Assembly (NCBI RefSeq): GCF_000306785.1
Contig: NC_017955.1
Location: 930,001 to 994,000 of the forward strand
Reading direction: 5' to 3'
Length of the DNA stretch: 64,000 nt
Origin: Modestobacter italicus
GTDB taxonomy: Bacteria; Actinomycetota; Actinomycetes; Mycobacteriales; Geodermatophilaceae
Part shown: one piece after another, positions 35,110 through 44,080 of the stretch
Layout of the letters: the number at the start of each line of letters is the position of its first letter
Numbering within the stretch: position 1 is the stretch's first letter
Made by a program: the position numbers and the translations under genes
Notes under the pieces: generated by a model
The model's database searches: none
What the model was told of the DNA's origin: nothing
What the model saw: the letters and a program-made list of their open reading frames with translations, nothing else

Positions 35110-38100
35110 ATGAGGGCAAGGACGGCGACCATCGCCGCACGGACCACCGCAGGTGTGGTGGGGCTGGCGCTGGCGATCGGCGTGCTGGGCGCAGCGGCAC
35201 CGGCGGCCCGCGCCGACTCCGTGCCGGTGGACCCCACCAGCAGCGCGACGCCGAGCACGGTCACCGCCGACGCGCTGCCCACCGTGCAGGTCAACGGTGT
35301 GGTCTGGGCCCAGGTCGTGGTCGGCAACACCGTCTACGCCGCGGGCAAGTTCACCTCCGCCCGCCCGGCCGGTGCCGCCGCCGGCACGCAGGAGACCGTC
35401 CGCAACAACATGCTCGCCTACGACATCCGCACCGGTGCGCTGATCACGTCCTTCGCGCCGGACCTCAACGCCCAGGCGCTGGCCGTCGCGGCCTCGCCCG
35501 ACGGCAGCCGGGTGTACGTCGCCGGTGACTTCACCGTCGCCAACGGCCAGACCCGCAAGCGCGTGGCGGCCTACGACACCGCCACCGGCCAGCTCGTGGC
35601 CGACTTCAAGCCCAGCGTGACCGGCCAGGTCCGGGCGCTCGCCGCCACCGGTTCCGCGGTGTACCTCGGCGGCAGCATCAGCGCCGTCGGCACCACCAGC
35701 CGCACCTCGCTGGCCGCCGTCTCCCCGTCCGGTGCCCTGCTCCCGTGGGCACCGGTCGCCGGCGCCGCCGCCGGGACCGACGGCAGCAAGGAGGTGCTCG
35801 CCCTGGTGGCCACCAGCGGCGGCACACAGGTCGTCGCCTCCGGCCGGTTCGCCAGCCTGAACGGCGTCGCGGCCACCGGTGTCGGCGCGCTCGACGCGGC
35901 CACCGGCGCGACCCGGCCGTTCGCGGTCAACCAGATCATCACCAACCAGGGCGCCAACTCCGCCATCTGGAACCTGTCCACCGACGGGACGACGGTCTTC
36001 GGCAGCGGCTACGACTACTACGGGCCGGGCAACCTCGAGGGCACCTTCGCCGCGAAGGCCGACGGCGGTGCGCTGGTCTCGGTGGCCTACTGCCGCGGGG
36101 ACAACTACTCCAGCTACGCCACCGGCGGCGTCGTCTACATCGCCTCGCACATGCACGACTGCTCCTACGTCGGCGGCTACAGCGACATCGGCCAGTACAA
36201 GCGGGCCACCGCGTTCACCGTGGCCGCCACCCGCACGGTCACCGGCGACACGTTCCGCAACGCCAACTGGAAGGGCCAGCCGGCCAGCTCGCTGCTCGAC
36301 TGGTTCCCGACCATCGCCGCCGGCACCTACACCGGGCAGAACCAGGGCTCCTGGAGCGTCGCCGGCAACAGCCAGTACGTCGTCTACGGCGGCGAGTTCC
36401 CGACCGTGAACGGCACCCGGCAGCAGGGCCTGGTCCGCTTCGCCACCACCGCGATCGCCCCGAACAAGATCGGCCCGGACGCCGCGCTGCTCAAGCCCAC
36501 GGCGACCGCCGTCGGCGCCGGTGCGGTGCGGGTCGCCTGGACGGCCACCGCCGACCAGGACAGCGAGAACCTGACCTATCGCGTCTACCGCGACGGGGCG
36601 ACCACCCCGTTCTACGAGACCACCCAGGCCTCGACCTGGTGGAACACCCCGACCATGGCGGTCGGTGACACCGGCCTGAGCGCCGGCACGCACACCTACC
36701 GGCTGACGGTCACCGACCCGACCGGCAACGTCGCCAAGCCCGCCGCCGTCTCGGTCGCCCTGGCCACCGGCGGTGCGGCCCGGCCCTACGCCGACGTCGT
36801 CCGGGCCGACGGCGCGACCGACCTCTGGTCGCTGGGGGAGACCTCGGGCACGACCGCCTACGACCTCGAGGGCGCGACCGACATGACCACCGGCACCGCG
36901 GTCACCCGCGGCACCGCCGGCGCCCTGACCGGTGACGCCGACACCGCCTACACCCTCACCGGCAGCACGTCGTCCTTCGCGTCGACGCGCACCGCGGTGG
37001 TCGGCCCGCAGACCTTCTCGGTCGAGGCCTGGTTCAAGACGACGTCCACGACCGGTGGCCGGATCCTCGGCTTCGGCAGCGCGTCCACGGGCGCCAGCAG
37101 CTCCTACGACCGGATGGCCTACCTGGACGCGAACGGCCGGGTGGTCTTCGGGGTCTACGACGGCGCCGCCAAGACCGTCACCAGCCCCACCGCCTACAAC
37201 GACGGCCGGTGGCACCAGGTCACCGGGACGCTGAGCGCCAGCGGTCTGGTCCTCTACGTCGACGGCAAGCAGGTCGCCGCGCGCACCGACGCCGTCTCGG
37301 CGCAGGCGTTCACCGGCTACTGGCGGATCGGCTACGACAACGTCTGGGCCGGCTCCACCACCTTCACCGGCTCGATCGACGAGGTCGCGGTCTACCCGAC
37401 CGCGCTGACCGCGGCCCAGGTCGCCAGCCACGTCGCCGTCGCCACCACCGGCTCGGCCCGCAACCAGGCGCCGAACGCCGCCTTCACCTCGACGGCGACC
37501 TTCCTCGACGCCGCCTTCGACGCCCGCAGCTCCAGCGACACCGACGGCACCGTCGCCGGCTACGCCTGGGACTTCGGCGACGGCACCACCGGCACCGGCC
37601 CGACCGCCACGCACGGCTACCGGGCCGCCGGAAGCTACCCGGTGACCCTGACCGTCACCGACGACGACGGCGCCACGGCCACGAAGACCGCGTCGGTCAC
37701 GGTCGTCGCACCGCCGGCCAACGTCGCCCCGACCGCCGCCTTCACCGCGGTGTCCGGTGGCGCCACCGGGTCCTTCGACGCCACCGCGTCCACCGACACC
37801 GACGGCACCGTCACCGGCTGGCGCTGGTCCTTCGGGGACGGCACCACCGGCACCGGGGCCACCACCTCGCACGCCTACGCCAAGGACGGCACCTACACCG
37901 TCACGCTGACGGTGACCGACGACGACGGCGCGACCACCAGCACCACGCAGCAGGTCACCATCGTGGCCACCGTGCTGGCGGCCGACGGCTTCGGTCGGAC
38001 GGTGACCGGCGGCCTGGGCACGGCCGACACCGGCGGTGCCTGGACCTCCTCGGCCGGCGCGACCCGCCAGTCGGTGGCCCCGGGCACGGCGACGTTCGCC

Positions 38101-39627
38101 ATGACCAAGGGCACCAACACCGGCTCGTACCTGGGCACGGTGTCGGCCACCAGCTCCGACGTCCGGACGGCGTTCTCGCTGTCCTCGGTGCCGACCGGTG
38201 GTGGCGCGTTCGTCTACGTCACCGCCCGCCAGGTCGCGCTGAACACCTCCTACTCCGCGCAGGTCCGGGTGCTGGCCGACGGGTCGGTCGGGGTCTCCCT
38301 GGTCCGGTTCGCCGGCACCCCCGACGCCGTGCTCATCGGCAAGGAGGTCGTCGTGAAGGGCCTCACCTACACCGCCGGCACCGTGCTGCGGGTCGCCGTC
38401 CAGGCCACCGGCACCGCGCCGACCAGCCTGTCGGCCACGGTGTGGGCGGACGGCACCACCCAGCCGACCACCCCCACGGTCACCGCCACGGACACCACCG
38501 CGGCGCTGCAGGCGCCCGGCTCGGTGGGGCTGCTCGGGTACCTCTCCGGCAGCGCGACCAGCCCGGTCGCCGTCCGGGTGACCTCGTTCGGCGCGGTCCC
38601 GGTCGGCGGCACGCCGGCCCCCACGGCGCCGACCACCCCGACGACCCCCACCACCCCGACGACGCCGACGACCCCCGTGCCGCCGGTGACCCCGGCGAAC
38701 ACCGCCCCGACGGCCGCCTTCACCGCGGCCCCGGCCGGGCTGTCGGTCACGGTCGACGGCTCGGGCTCCACGGACGCCGACGGCACCGTGGTCGCCTCCG
38801 CCTGGGACTTCGGGGACGCCGGCACCGGCACGGGTGCCACCGCGACGCACACCTACGCCGCCGCGGGCAGCTACACCGTCACGCTGACCGTGACCGACGA
38901 CGACGGCGCCACTGCCCGCACCCAGCGGACGGTGACCGTCACCGCCCCGGTCGTCACCGCGCCGGTCGACCCGGCTCCGCCGGCCGACGTCGTCGCCGCC
39001 GACGCCTTCGACCGGAGCGTCACCGGCGGCCTGGGCACGGCCGACGACGGCGGCAACTGGACCGTCAGCGCCGGCGCCGCCCGGCAGTCGGTGCAGGCCG
39101 GCACCGCGACGTTCGCGCTGACCAAGGGCACGAACACCGGGTCCTACCTCAGCGGGGTCGCGGAGACCAGCGTCGACGTGCAGACGGCGCTCTCGCTGTC
39201 CTCGGTGCCGACCGGTGGCGGTGCCATGGTCTACGTGGGTGCCCGCCGGGTGGACACCAACGTGGCCTACCAGGGCCGGGTGCGCTTCCTCGCCGACGGC
39301 ACCGTGGGCGTCGCCCTGGTCAAGCAGGCCGGCACCAGCGACGACGTGCTCATCGGCAAGGAGGTCGTCCTCCCGGGCCTGCGCTACACGGCCGGCACGG
39401 TGCTCAACGTGCGGGTCGTCGCCACCGGCACCGGCGCCACGCAGCTGGCGGCGACGGTGTGGGTGGCCGGCACGACCGAGCCGACCACCCCGACGCTGAC
39501 CGGGACCGACACCACCGCCGGCCTCCAGGCGGCCGGCTCGGTCGGGCTGACCGCCTACCTCTCGGGCAGCGCCACCGCCTCGGTGGACGTGCGGTTCAGC
39601 GACATCACCGTCACGCCGGTCGCGTGA
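35110..39627 (+). CDS. Large secreted multidomain surface protein (propeller, LamG, PKD, duplicated domain)
   Basis: A 1505-residue exported protein. Residues 1-36 are a signal peptide (AAPAARADS). Residues ~50-460 form a beta-propeller-like repeat region; ~465-555 are fibronectin-like; ~557-777 a LamG/concanavalin-type domain; ~787-867 and ~870-953 are PKD domains (YAWDFGDGTTG, WRWSFGDGTTG). Residues ~955-1164 and ~1293-1505 are two copies of an unnamed ~205-residue domain opening with FxRxVTGGLGTADxGGxW. Between them lie a TPTTP linker (~1170-1193) and a third PKD domain (~1198-1278). No sortase motif or membrane anchor is seen. It probably binds carbohydrate at the cell surface or in the EPS matrix. 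Confidence 0.87.
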   Translation: MRARTATIAARTTAGVVGLALAIGVLGAAAPAARADSVPVDPTSSATPSTVTADALPTVQVNGVVWAQVVVGNTVYAAGKFTSARPAGAAAGTQETVRNNMLAYDIRTGALITSFAPDLNAQALAVAASPDGSRVYVAGDFTVANGQTRKRVAAYDTATGQLVADFKPSVTGQVRALAATGSAVYLGGSISAVGTTSRTSLAAVSPSGALLPWAPVAGAAAGTDGSKEVLALVATSGGTQVVASGRFASLNGVAATGVGALDAATGATRPFAVNQIITNQGANSAIWNLSTDGTTVFGSGYDYYGPGNLEGTFAAKADGGALVSVAYCRGDNYSSYATGGVVYIASHMHDCSYVGGYSDIGQYKRATAFTVAATRTVTGDTFRNANWKGQPASSLLDWFPTIAAGTYTGQNQGSWSVAGNSQYVVYGGEFPTVNGTRQQGLVRFATTAIAPNKIGPDAALLKPTATAVGAGAVRVAWTATADQDSENLTYRVYRDGATTPFYETTQASTWWNTPTMAVGDTGLSAGTHTYRLTVTDPTGNVAKPAAVSVALATGGAARPYADVVRADGATDLWSLGETSGTTAYDLEGATDMTTGTAVTRGTAGALTGDADTAYTLTGSTSSFASTRTAVVGPQTFSVEAWFKTTSTTGGRILGFGSASTGASSSYDRMAYLDANGRVVFGVYDGAAKTVTSPTAYNDGRWHQVTGTLSASGLVLYVDGKQVAARTDAVSAQAFTGYWRIGYDNVWAGSTTFTGSIDEVAVYPTALTAAQVASHVAVATTGSARNQAPNAAFTSTATFLDAAFDARSSSDTDGTVAGYAWDFGDGTTGTGPTATHGYRAAGSYPVTLTVTDDDGATATKTASVTVVAPPANVAPTAAFTAVSGGATGSFDATASTDTDGTVTGWRWSFGDGTTGTGATTSHAYAKDGTYTVTLTVTDDDGATTSTTQQVTIVATVLAADGFGRTVTGGLGTADTGGAWTSSAGATRQSVAPGTATFAMTKGTNTGSYLGTVSATSSDVRTAFSLSSVPTGGGAFVYVTARQVALNTSYSAQVRVLADGSVGVSLVRFAGTPDAVLIGKEVVVKGLTYTAGTVLRVAVQATGTAPTSLSATVWADGTTQPTTPTVTATDTTAALQAPGSVGLLGYLSGSATSPVAVRVTSFGAVPVGGTPAPTAPTTPTTPTTPTTPTTPVPPVTPANTAPTAAFTAAPAGLSVTVDGSGSTDADGTVVASAWDFGDAGTGTGATATHTYAAAGSYTVTLTVTDDDGATARTQRTVTVTAPVVTAPVDPAPPADVVAADAFDRSVTGGLGTADDGGNWTVSAGAARQSVQAGTATFALTKGTNTGSYLSGVAETSVDVQTALSLSSVPTGGGAMVYVGARRVDTNVAYQGRVRFLADGTVGVALVKQAGTSDDVLIGKEVVLPGLRYTAGTVLNVRVVATGTGATQLAATVWVAGTTEPTTPTLTGTDTTAGLQAAGSVGLTAYLSGSATASVDVRFSDITVTPVA

Positions 39628-39675
39628 GCCGACCGCGGGGCCGCTGACGCGGCCGCGCGGGACCCCAGTTCGGGT

Positions 39676-39709
39676 GACGCCCGGTGCCGCAGCAGCGGCA
39701 CCGGGCGTC
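39676..39709 (+). terminator. Terminator after the large surface protein gene
   Basis: Perfect 15-bp stem GACGCCCGGTGCCGC/GCGGCACCGGGCGTC with loop AGCA, 48 bases after the stop. TTCGGGTGAC (39669-39678) overlaps its left edge. Confidence 0.75.
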
Positions 39710-39729
39710 CGCGCGGGGAGGATCAGCAG

Positions 39730-40989
39730 GTGACCGGAGTGGTGCGTCTGCTGCGGCGTCCGGCCGCCGGCGCCCTCGCCGGCCAGGTGACGTCCGCCCT
39801 GGCCGGGTTCGTGCTGCAGGTCGCCGCGGCCCGGGCGCTGGGCGCGGCGGGCCTGGCCACCTTCTCCCTCGCCTACGGCGCGATCGTGCTGGCCACCGCG
39901 GTGTGCAGCGGCCTGGTCGGCGACTCGCTCACCGTCCTGGACCGCCGCGAACCGCGGGTCCGGGCCGGGTTGCACGTGAGCACGGCCCTGGTCTCCGGCA
40001 CCGCCGGGCTGGCCGGCTGCGTGCTGGGCGTGACCACCGGCGTCCTGCCGGCCTGGGCGGGGCTGCTGCTCGGCGCCGCCACGGCGGCCTTCGTGCTCGA
40101 GGACACCCTGCGCCGGCTGCTCATGGCCGCCGGCCGGTTCTGGTCGCTGCCCGCCGTCGACGTCACCAGCCTCGTGGTGGCCCTCGGCGCGCTCGTGGTC
40201 GCCGCCCGCTCCGGTGGGCTGTCGCTGTCCTCCTTCGTCGTCGCCCTGCTGGCGGGGCAGTCCGCCGCCGCCGTCGTCGCCTGGCTGCTGCTGCCCGCCG
40301 ACGAGCGGCCGCGCGGACCGTGGCGGCGCCCGGCGCTGGGGACGGTGCTCGCCTTCGGCAGCTGGCGGGCCGCCGCGCAGACGGTCCGCCCGGCGCTGCT
40401 GACGGTGCTGCGGCTGTTCGTCGTCGCCGTCGCCGGGGCGGCCGCCTACGGACCGCTGGAGGCCGCGCGGGTCTACACCGCGCCGACCCTGGTGCTCGTC
40501 GCCGGCCTGGGCACCTTCCTGCTGCCGTACTTCGTCCAGCTGCGCCCGCAGGGCCCGGCCGCCGGTCTGCGGGCCGCCGACCGGGCCGCGGCCGGCCTGG
40601 CCCTGGCCGTCGGCGCCGTCGGGCTGGTCGCCGTCCTCGCGCTGCCCTGGGCGGGTCCGCTGGTCACCGGGGGCGGCTATGCCGTACCGGCCGGCGCGGT
40701 GGCCGGCTGGTCGGTCTACGCCGTCGCCAGCGCCGTCCTGCTGCCCTACTCAGGGCTGGCCTCGGTGCACGGGGCGCAGCGCCGGGTGCTGGTGCTGCGT
40801 GCCTTCGAGTTCGCCTCGCTGGCCGCGGTCGCCGTGCTGCTGCTGGCCGTCGACGGCGGGGTGCCGTGGACGCCGCTGGCGCTGACCCTCGGCCCGGTGC
40901 TGGCCGCCGTGGCCGTCCGGCGCTCGGTGCTGCTGCCGCTGGCGCGCCGCACGCCGGTGCCCGCCGTCCGCGAGCCGGCCGTCGCATGA
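39730..40989 (+). CDS. Polysaccharide flippase (Wzx-like, MOP superfamily)
   Basis: A 419-residue protein with about 12 predicted helices and the N-terminal pattern ALAGQVTSALAGFVLQVAAARALGAAGLATFSLAYG typical of Wzx/oligosaccharide flippases (broken here by normal variation). It would move the lipid-linked EPS repeat unit across the membrane. GTG 39730 has GGGGAGGA nine bases upstream. The stop overlaps the start of the ligase-like gene by four bases, so the two are coupled. Confidence 0.85.
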   Translation: MTGVVRLLRRPAAGALAGQVTSALAGFVLQVAAARALGAAGLATFSLAYGAIVLATAVCSGLVGDSLTVLDRREPRVRAGLHVSTALVSGTAGLAGCVLGVTTGVLPAWAGLLLGAATAAFVLEDTLRRLLMAAGRFWSLPAVDVTSLVVALGALVVAARSGGLSLSSFVVALLAGQSAAAVVAWLLLPADERPRGPWRRPALGTVLAFGSWRAAAQTVRPALLTVLRLFVVAVAGAAAYGPLEAARVYTAPTLVLVAGLGTFLLPYFVQLRPQGPAAGLRAADRAAAGLALAVGAVGLVAVLALPWAGPLVTGGGYAVPAGAVAGWSVYAVASAVLLPYSGLASVHGAQRRVLVLRAFEFASLAAVAVLLLAVDGGVPWTPLALTLGPVLAAVAVRRSVLLPLARRTPVPAVREPAVA

Positions 40990-42221
40990 CCGCCGCGCCG
41001 ACCGTCGTCCCCGCCCGCCCGGCCACCCGGCCGGGGAGGGCGTGGGTCCTCCAGCTCGTGACGCTGCTGATGGTGCTCGGCGCGGTCGACTGGCGCCGGG
41101 GCGCGTACTTCGCCGGCTCCGTGGACCCGGTCGTGCTCAGCAAGGCGCTGGTCGCCGGGCTCGGCCTGCTGCTGGCCTACGGGCTGGCCTCCGCCCGGCG
41201 CGGTCACCGGCTGGGCACGCTGTCGGTGTGGGGGCTGGCCGTCGTGCTGGGCAGCTCGCTGTGGGGGGCGTTGACCGGGGGCCAGCTGCTCGGCGGCGGC
41301 GTGATGGCCGTCCGGGTCGCCGTGCTCGGCGGCACCGTGTTCTTCCTGCTCCGGGCGGCACCGTCGCTGGAGGTGCTGCGGCGCACCGCGCAGGCCTGCG
41401 GTGCCGTCGCGGTGGTCGCCTCGCTGACCGGCCTGCCGGAGATGACCGACGGCCGGCTGGCCGGCGGTCTCCCGGCGATGGACCCCAACGCGCTCGCGCT
41501 GCTGGCCGGCATCCCGCTGGTCGTCCTGGCCTGGCGCACCGTGCTCGGCGAGGCCAGCTGGGGCATCGCCGCGGGTGGCCTCTACTTCCTGGCCGTGCTG
41601 TGGCTGACCGGCTCCCGGACGGCGCTGCTCATGCTGCTCGTCGGGGTCGCCGCGATGGCGCTGCACGTCCGCCGGCCGCGGGTGGGCCTGGTCGTCGGTG
41701 GGCTGGTGCTCGCCGCGTTCGGGACCGTCGGCGCGGTCGCGACCGGCGCGCTGTCCGGCTTCGCCGAGCGCGGCGGTGACGGCACCAGCACGCTGGGGTC
41801 GCGCTTCATCGCCTGGCGGGCCGCCCTGACCTGGGCGGACTCGACCTGGCAGACCGTCTTCGGCGGCGGCCTCAACGTCAAGATCATCCGGGTGACGGGC
41901 CAGTACTGGGACACCCAGCCGCTGGACAGCAGCTGGGCCTCGCTGCTGGTGCAGACCGGACTGCTCGGCCTGCTCGTCGCCGCCGCCTGGGTGTGCTGGG
42001 TGGCCCGCGGCGCGCTGCGCGCCCCGTACCCGCACCGGGTCCTGTTCGTCGGGCTCTGGGTCTTCCTGGTCGGCCGCAGCCTGCTGGAGAGCGGGCTGTT
42101 CGACGCCAGCCCGGCCTTCCTGCTCTTCCTCGCCGTCTCGCTGCTCGCCGAGGGCGCCTCCCGCCAGCGCCTGCGCGACGAGCTCGCCGACGGCACGTCG
42201 GTCCCCGCCCCCCAGCGCTGA
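40986..42221 (+). CDS. O-antigen ligase/polymerase-like membrane protein (Wzy/WaaL type)
   Basis: A 411-residue protein with about ten helices. The long outer loop near residues 265-320 holds LGSRFIAWRAALTWADSTWQTVFGGG, the RxxxW region of Wzy_C/WaaL proteins, and LDSSWASLLVQTGLLGLL follows. These enzymes polymerise or ligate lipid-linked saccharide. The ATG at 40986 overlaps the flippase stop. Flippase plus polymerase next to each other support a Wzx/Wzy mode of EPS export. Confidence 0.85.
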   Translation: MTAAPTVVPARPATRPGRAWVLQLVTLLMVLGAVDWRRGAYFAGSVDPVVLSKALVAGLGLLLAYGLASARRGHRLGTLSVWGLAVVLGSSLWGALTGGQLLGGGVMAVRVAVLGGTVFFLLRAAPSLEVLRRTAQACGAVAVVASLTGLPEMTDGRLAGGLPAMDPNALALLAGIPLVVLAWRTVLGEASWGIAAGGLYFLAVLWLTGSRTALLMLLVGVAAMALHVRRPRVGLVVGGLVLAAFGTVGAVATGALSGFAERGGDGTSTLGSRFIAWRAALTWADSTWQTVFGGGLNVKIIRVTGQYWDTQPLDSSWASLLVQTGLLGLLVAAAWVCWVARGALRAPYPHRVLFVGLWVFLVGRSLLESGLFDASPAFLLFLAVSLLAEGASRQRLRDELADGTSVPAPQR

Positions 42222-42247
42222 GCCACCCGACGCCGTCCCACCGGGAC

Positions 42248-42455
42248 GCCGTCCTCGGGCCCCGCCGTCTGTGGGCCTCGCCGTCCCTGAGCCTCGCCGT
42301 CCTCGGGCGCCGCCGTCCTCGGGCGCCGTCGTCCTCGGGCGCCGTCGTCCTCGGGCGCCGTCGTCCTCGGGCGCCGTCGTCCTCGGGCGCCGTCGTCCTC
42401 GGGCGCCGCCGTCCTCGGGCGCCGCCGTCCTCAGGCCACGCCGTCGTCAGGCATA
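42248..42455. repeat. 13 tandem copies of a 16-bp unit
   Basis: Strict 16-base periodicity from 42248 to 42455; the unit is GCCGTCCTCGGGCGCC or GTCGTCCTCGGGCGCC. Units 4-11 are nearly identical; units 1-3 and 12-13 have decayed. The last unit runs into the palindrome at 42449. No promoter or gene is visible in it. Confidence 0.95.
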
Positions 42456-42510
42456 GGAACCTTTACCCCCGGTCCTGGGCGCTGGACCGGGGGTAAAGGT
42501 TCCTATGCCT
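42449..42510. repeat. Long palindrome, AGGCATAGGWACC family, copy 3
   Basis: Perfect 27-bp arms (42449-42475 and 42484-42510) with an 8-base loop. Outer sequence AGGCATAGGAACCTTTACC. It lies in the convergent gap between the ligase-like and Wzz-like genes. Confidence 0.92.
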
Positions 42511-42548
42511 GTGCCTGTGCCGGTGCGGGTGCGGGTGCGGGTGGGCTG

Positions 42549-42590
42549 GTGGAGTGCCAGCGCTCGGGAGGTGGTGCGCTGGCACTCCAC
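42549..42590. repeat. 15-bp inverted repeat
   Basis: Perfect arms GTGGAGTGCCAGCGC and its complement around a 12-base loop. The preceding bases (42511-42545) are GGTGCG/GTGCCT microrepeats. It may be a terminator of either convergent gene. Confidence 0.8.
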
Positions 42591-42604
42591 AGCGGGCCCG
42601 GACG

Positions 42605-42646
42605 CAGCACAGCCCGGACGGTCAGCGGACCGTCCGGGCTGTGCTG
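42605..42646 (-). terminator. 19-bp hairpin, terminator of the wzz-like gene
   Basis: Perfect arms CAGCACAGCCCGGACGGTC/GACCGTCCGGGCTGTGCTG with loop AGCG, 14 bases past the wzz-like stop on the minus strand. Very stable; most likely the terminator of that gene. Confidence 0.8.
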
Positions 42647-42659
42647 GGGGAGCGGGGGA

Positions 42660-43859
42660 TCAGGCGCGGGACGCGGGCACCGGGTCCCGCGGAGCAGGCG
42701 TCCGCGCGCGGATCAGCTGCACCGGCACGCTCGCCGGCGCGGCCAGGGGTGCGGACGGCGGCACCGTCGCGGCCCGGCGCCGCGGCGCGGCCTGCAGGAC
42801 CACCGACAGGACCGGGACACCGGCGGCGTCGAGGATCGCGCGCAGCTCGTGCAGGTCAGCGCGGTCGGTGCGGCCGGGCGCGACGACGAGGACGACGCCC
42901 GCGTGGTCCTGGGTGGTCCGCCGCCACTCGCGCAGCGAGGCCAGCGGCGAGCCGACCCGGAACTGCACGCCCACCCGGCCGGTGGCGTCGGCGGAGGGAG
43001 CCGCGGCGGGCCGCAGCACCTCGACCGGCACCTCCCACGCAGTCAGCTCCGCGGCGACCTGGTCGACGACCGCGGCGGCAGCGGCCGGGTCGTCGTCGGA
43101 GGGGGAGAGCGCGACCACCCGGACGAGCCGGTGCTCGGCCATCGGCTCGAGCTGCCGGGCGAGCGAGGTGGTGGGCCGGTGCGCCCGGAGCGCCCGGCCG
43201 GCCGGCGCGGCGTGCACCACGAGCTGCTCGGCCCCGGCGCCCCAGGCGGCCCGGACGTCGTCCTCGGTGTGCACCCGGGTGTCCAGCCGGCTGCGGACGA
43301 CGGCGGCCGCGGCACCGAGCGCGAGGCCGACGACGAGCCCCAGCGGCAGCAGCAGCGCCGGCTGCGGGGAGACCGGCGAGGTCGGCACGGTCGCGGGGTT
43401 GGTGACGGTCAGGCTGACCGGGGACCCGCCGTCCCCGGGCTGCTCCAGCTCCTCCACCGCGGTGCCGAAGCGCTCGGCGACGGCGTTGGCGATCTGGGCG
43501 GCCCGGTCGGCGTCGCGGTCGGTGACGGCGATCTCGATCTGCGAGGTGTCGGGCGGGTTGATCGCGCTGACCTGCTTGCGGAGGTCGGAGAAGGAGTCGG
43601 ACAACCCCAGCTCGTCGATCACCGGGGCGAGGACGGTGCGGCTGTCGGCGACCTGCGGGTAGCTGGTCACCCGCTGGTTGACGAACTGCGAGCCGCTGGT
43701 GCTGTCGTCGACGCTGGCCACGAAGACCTGGGCGGTCGCCTCGTAGGTCGGCGGGGTCACGAGCACGATGCCGAGCGCGACCAGCAGGGCGGCCGCGGCC
43801 ACCCCCAGCCACGTCGTCCAGCAGCGGCGCAGGGCCACCCAGTAGTCCTGCAGTTCCAT
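42660..43859 (-). CDS. Wzz/CpsC-like chain-length protein with degenerate kinase domain
   Basis: A 399-residue protein. The N-terminal Wzz domain opens with MELQDYWVALRRCWTTWLG and a first helix (residues ~18-38), then the extracytoplasmic region with TYEATAQVFVAS, and a second helix (~178-200). The C-terminal ~190 residues look like a BY-kinase/ParA ATPase: HRLVRVVALSPSDDDPAAA stands where the Walker A loop should be but lacks GKT/S, and VVLVVAPGRTDRADLHELRAILDAAGVPVLSVVLQ-like text (broken over ~340-375) matches the kinase C-terminal strand. It thus looks catalytically dead. ATG 43859 has GGGAGACGG upstream. Role: control of EPS chain length. Confidence 0.85.
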   Translation of the reverse strand: MELQDYWVALRRCWTTWLGVAAAALLVALGIVLVTPPTYEATAQVFVASVDDSTSGSQFVNQRVTSYPQVADSRTVLAPVIDELGLSDSFSDLRKQVSAINPPDTSQIEIAVTDRDADRAAQIANAVAERFGTAVEELEQPGDGGSPVSLTVTNPATVPTSPVSPQPALLLPLGLVVGLALGAAAAVVRSRLDTRVHTEDDVRAAWGAGAEQLVVHAAPAGRALRAHRPTTSLARQLEPMAEHRLVRVVALSPSDDDPAAAAAVVDQVAAELTAWEVPVEVLRPAAAPSADATGRVGVQFRVGSPLASLREWRRTTQDHAGVVLVVAPGRTDRADLHELRAILDAAGVPVLSVVLQAAPRRRAATVPPSAPLAAPASVPVQLIRARTPAPRDPVPASRA

Positions 43860-43986
43860 GTCGCCGTCTCCCTGTCCGCACCTGTCGGGCACGAGGTGGC
43901 ACGCGGGCGCAGCGCCCGCGCGTCCTGGTCCTCTGCGAGCAGGCTAGGGCGCTGACCAGGCCGGATGCGGGTCTGCGCCGGAGGCC

Positions 43987-44080
43987 TCACCCGATGGGGA
44001 GGGACCCGCGGCACCCGTCCGCGCCACCGGTCGGGACGCCGGCCCACCGATCAGGTCGTCCGTCCCGCCCCATCGGGTGA
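43987..44080. promoter_or_regulatory. Spaced 13-bp inverted repeat in the divergent wzz/cytidylyltransferase region
   Basis: TCACCCGATGGGG (43987-43999) and CCCCATCGGGTGA (44068-44080) are perfect inverted copies 68 bases apart, in the 347-base gap between the divergent genes. A looped dimer or two operators could control both. TAGCGT at 44121-44126 is a -10 candidate for the plus-strand gene. Nothing else in the gap is recognisable. Confidence 0.5.

Noticed and set aside
35053-39975. A 1640-codon open frame on the minus strand
   Set aside because: It is the antisense shadow of the 1505-residue surface protein gene; its translation is Arg/Gly/Ala-rich with no motif. Such long frames are expected at this GC content.
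42248-42455. CRISPR array
   Set aside because: Units of 16 bp are contiguous with no spacers, and there are no cas genes.
42271-42456. Small protein with GAVVLGRRRPRA repeats
   Set aside because: It is only the translation of the 16-bp tandem repeat, without ribosome site or family.
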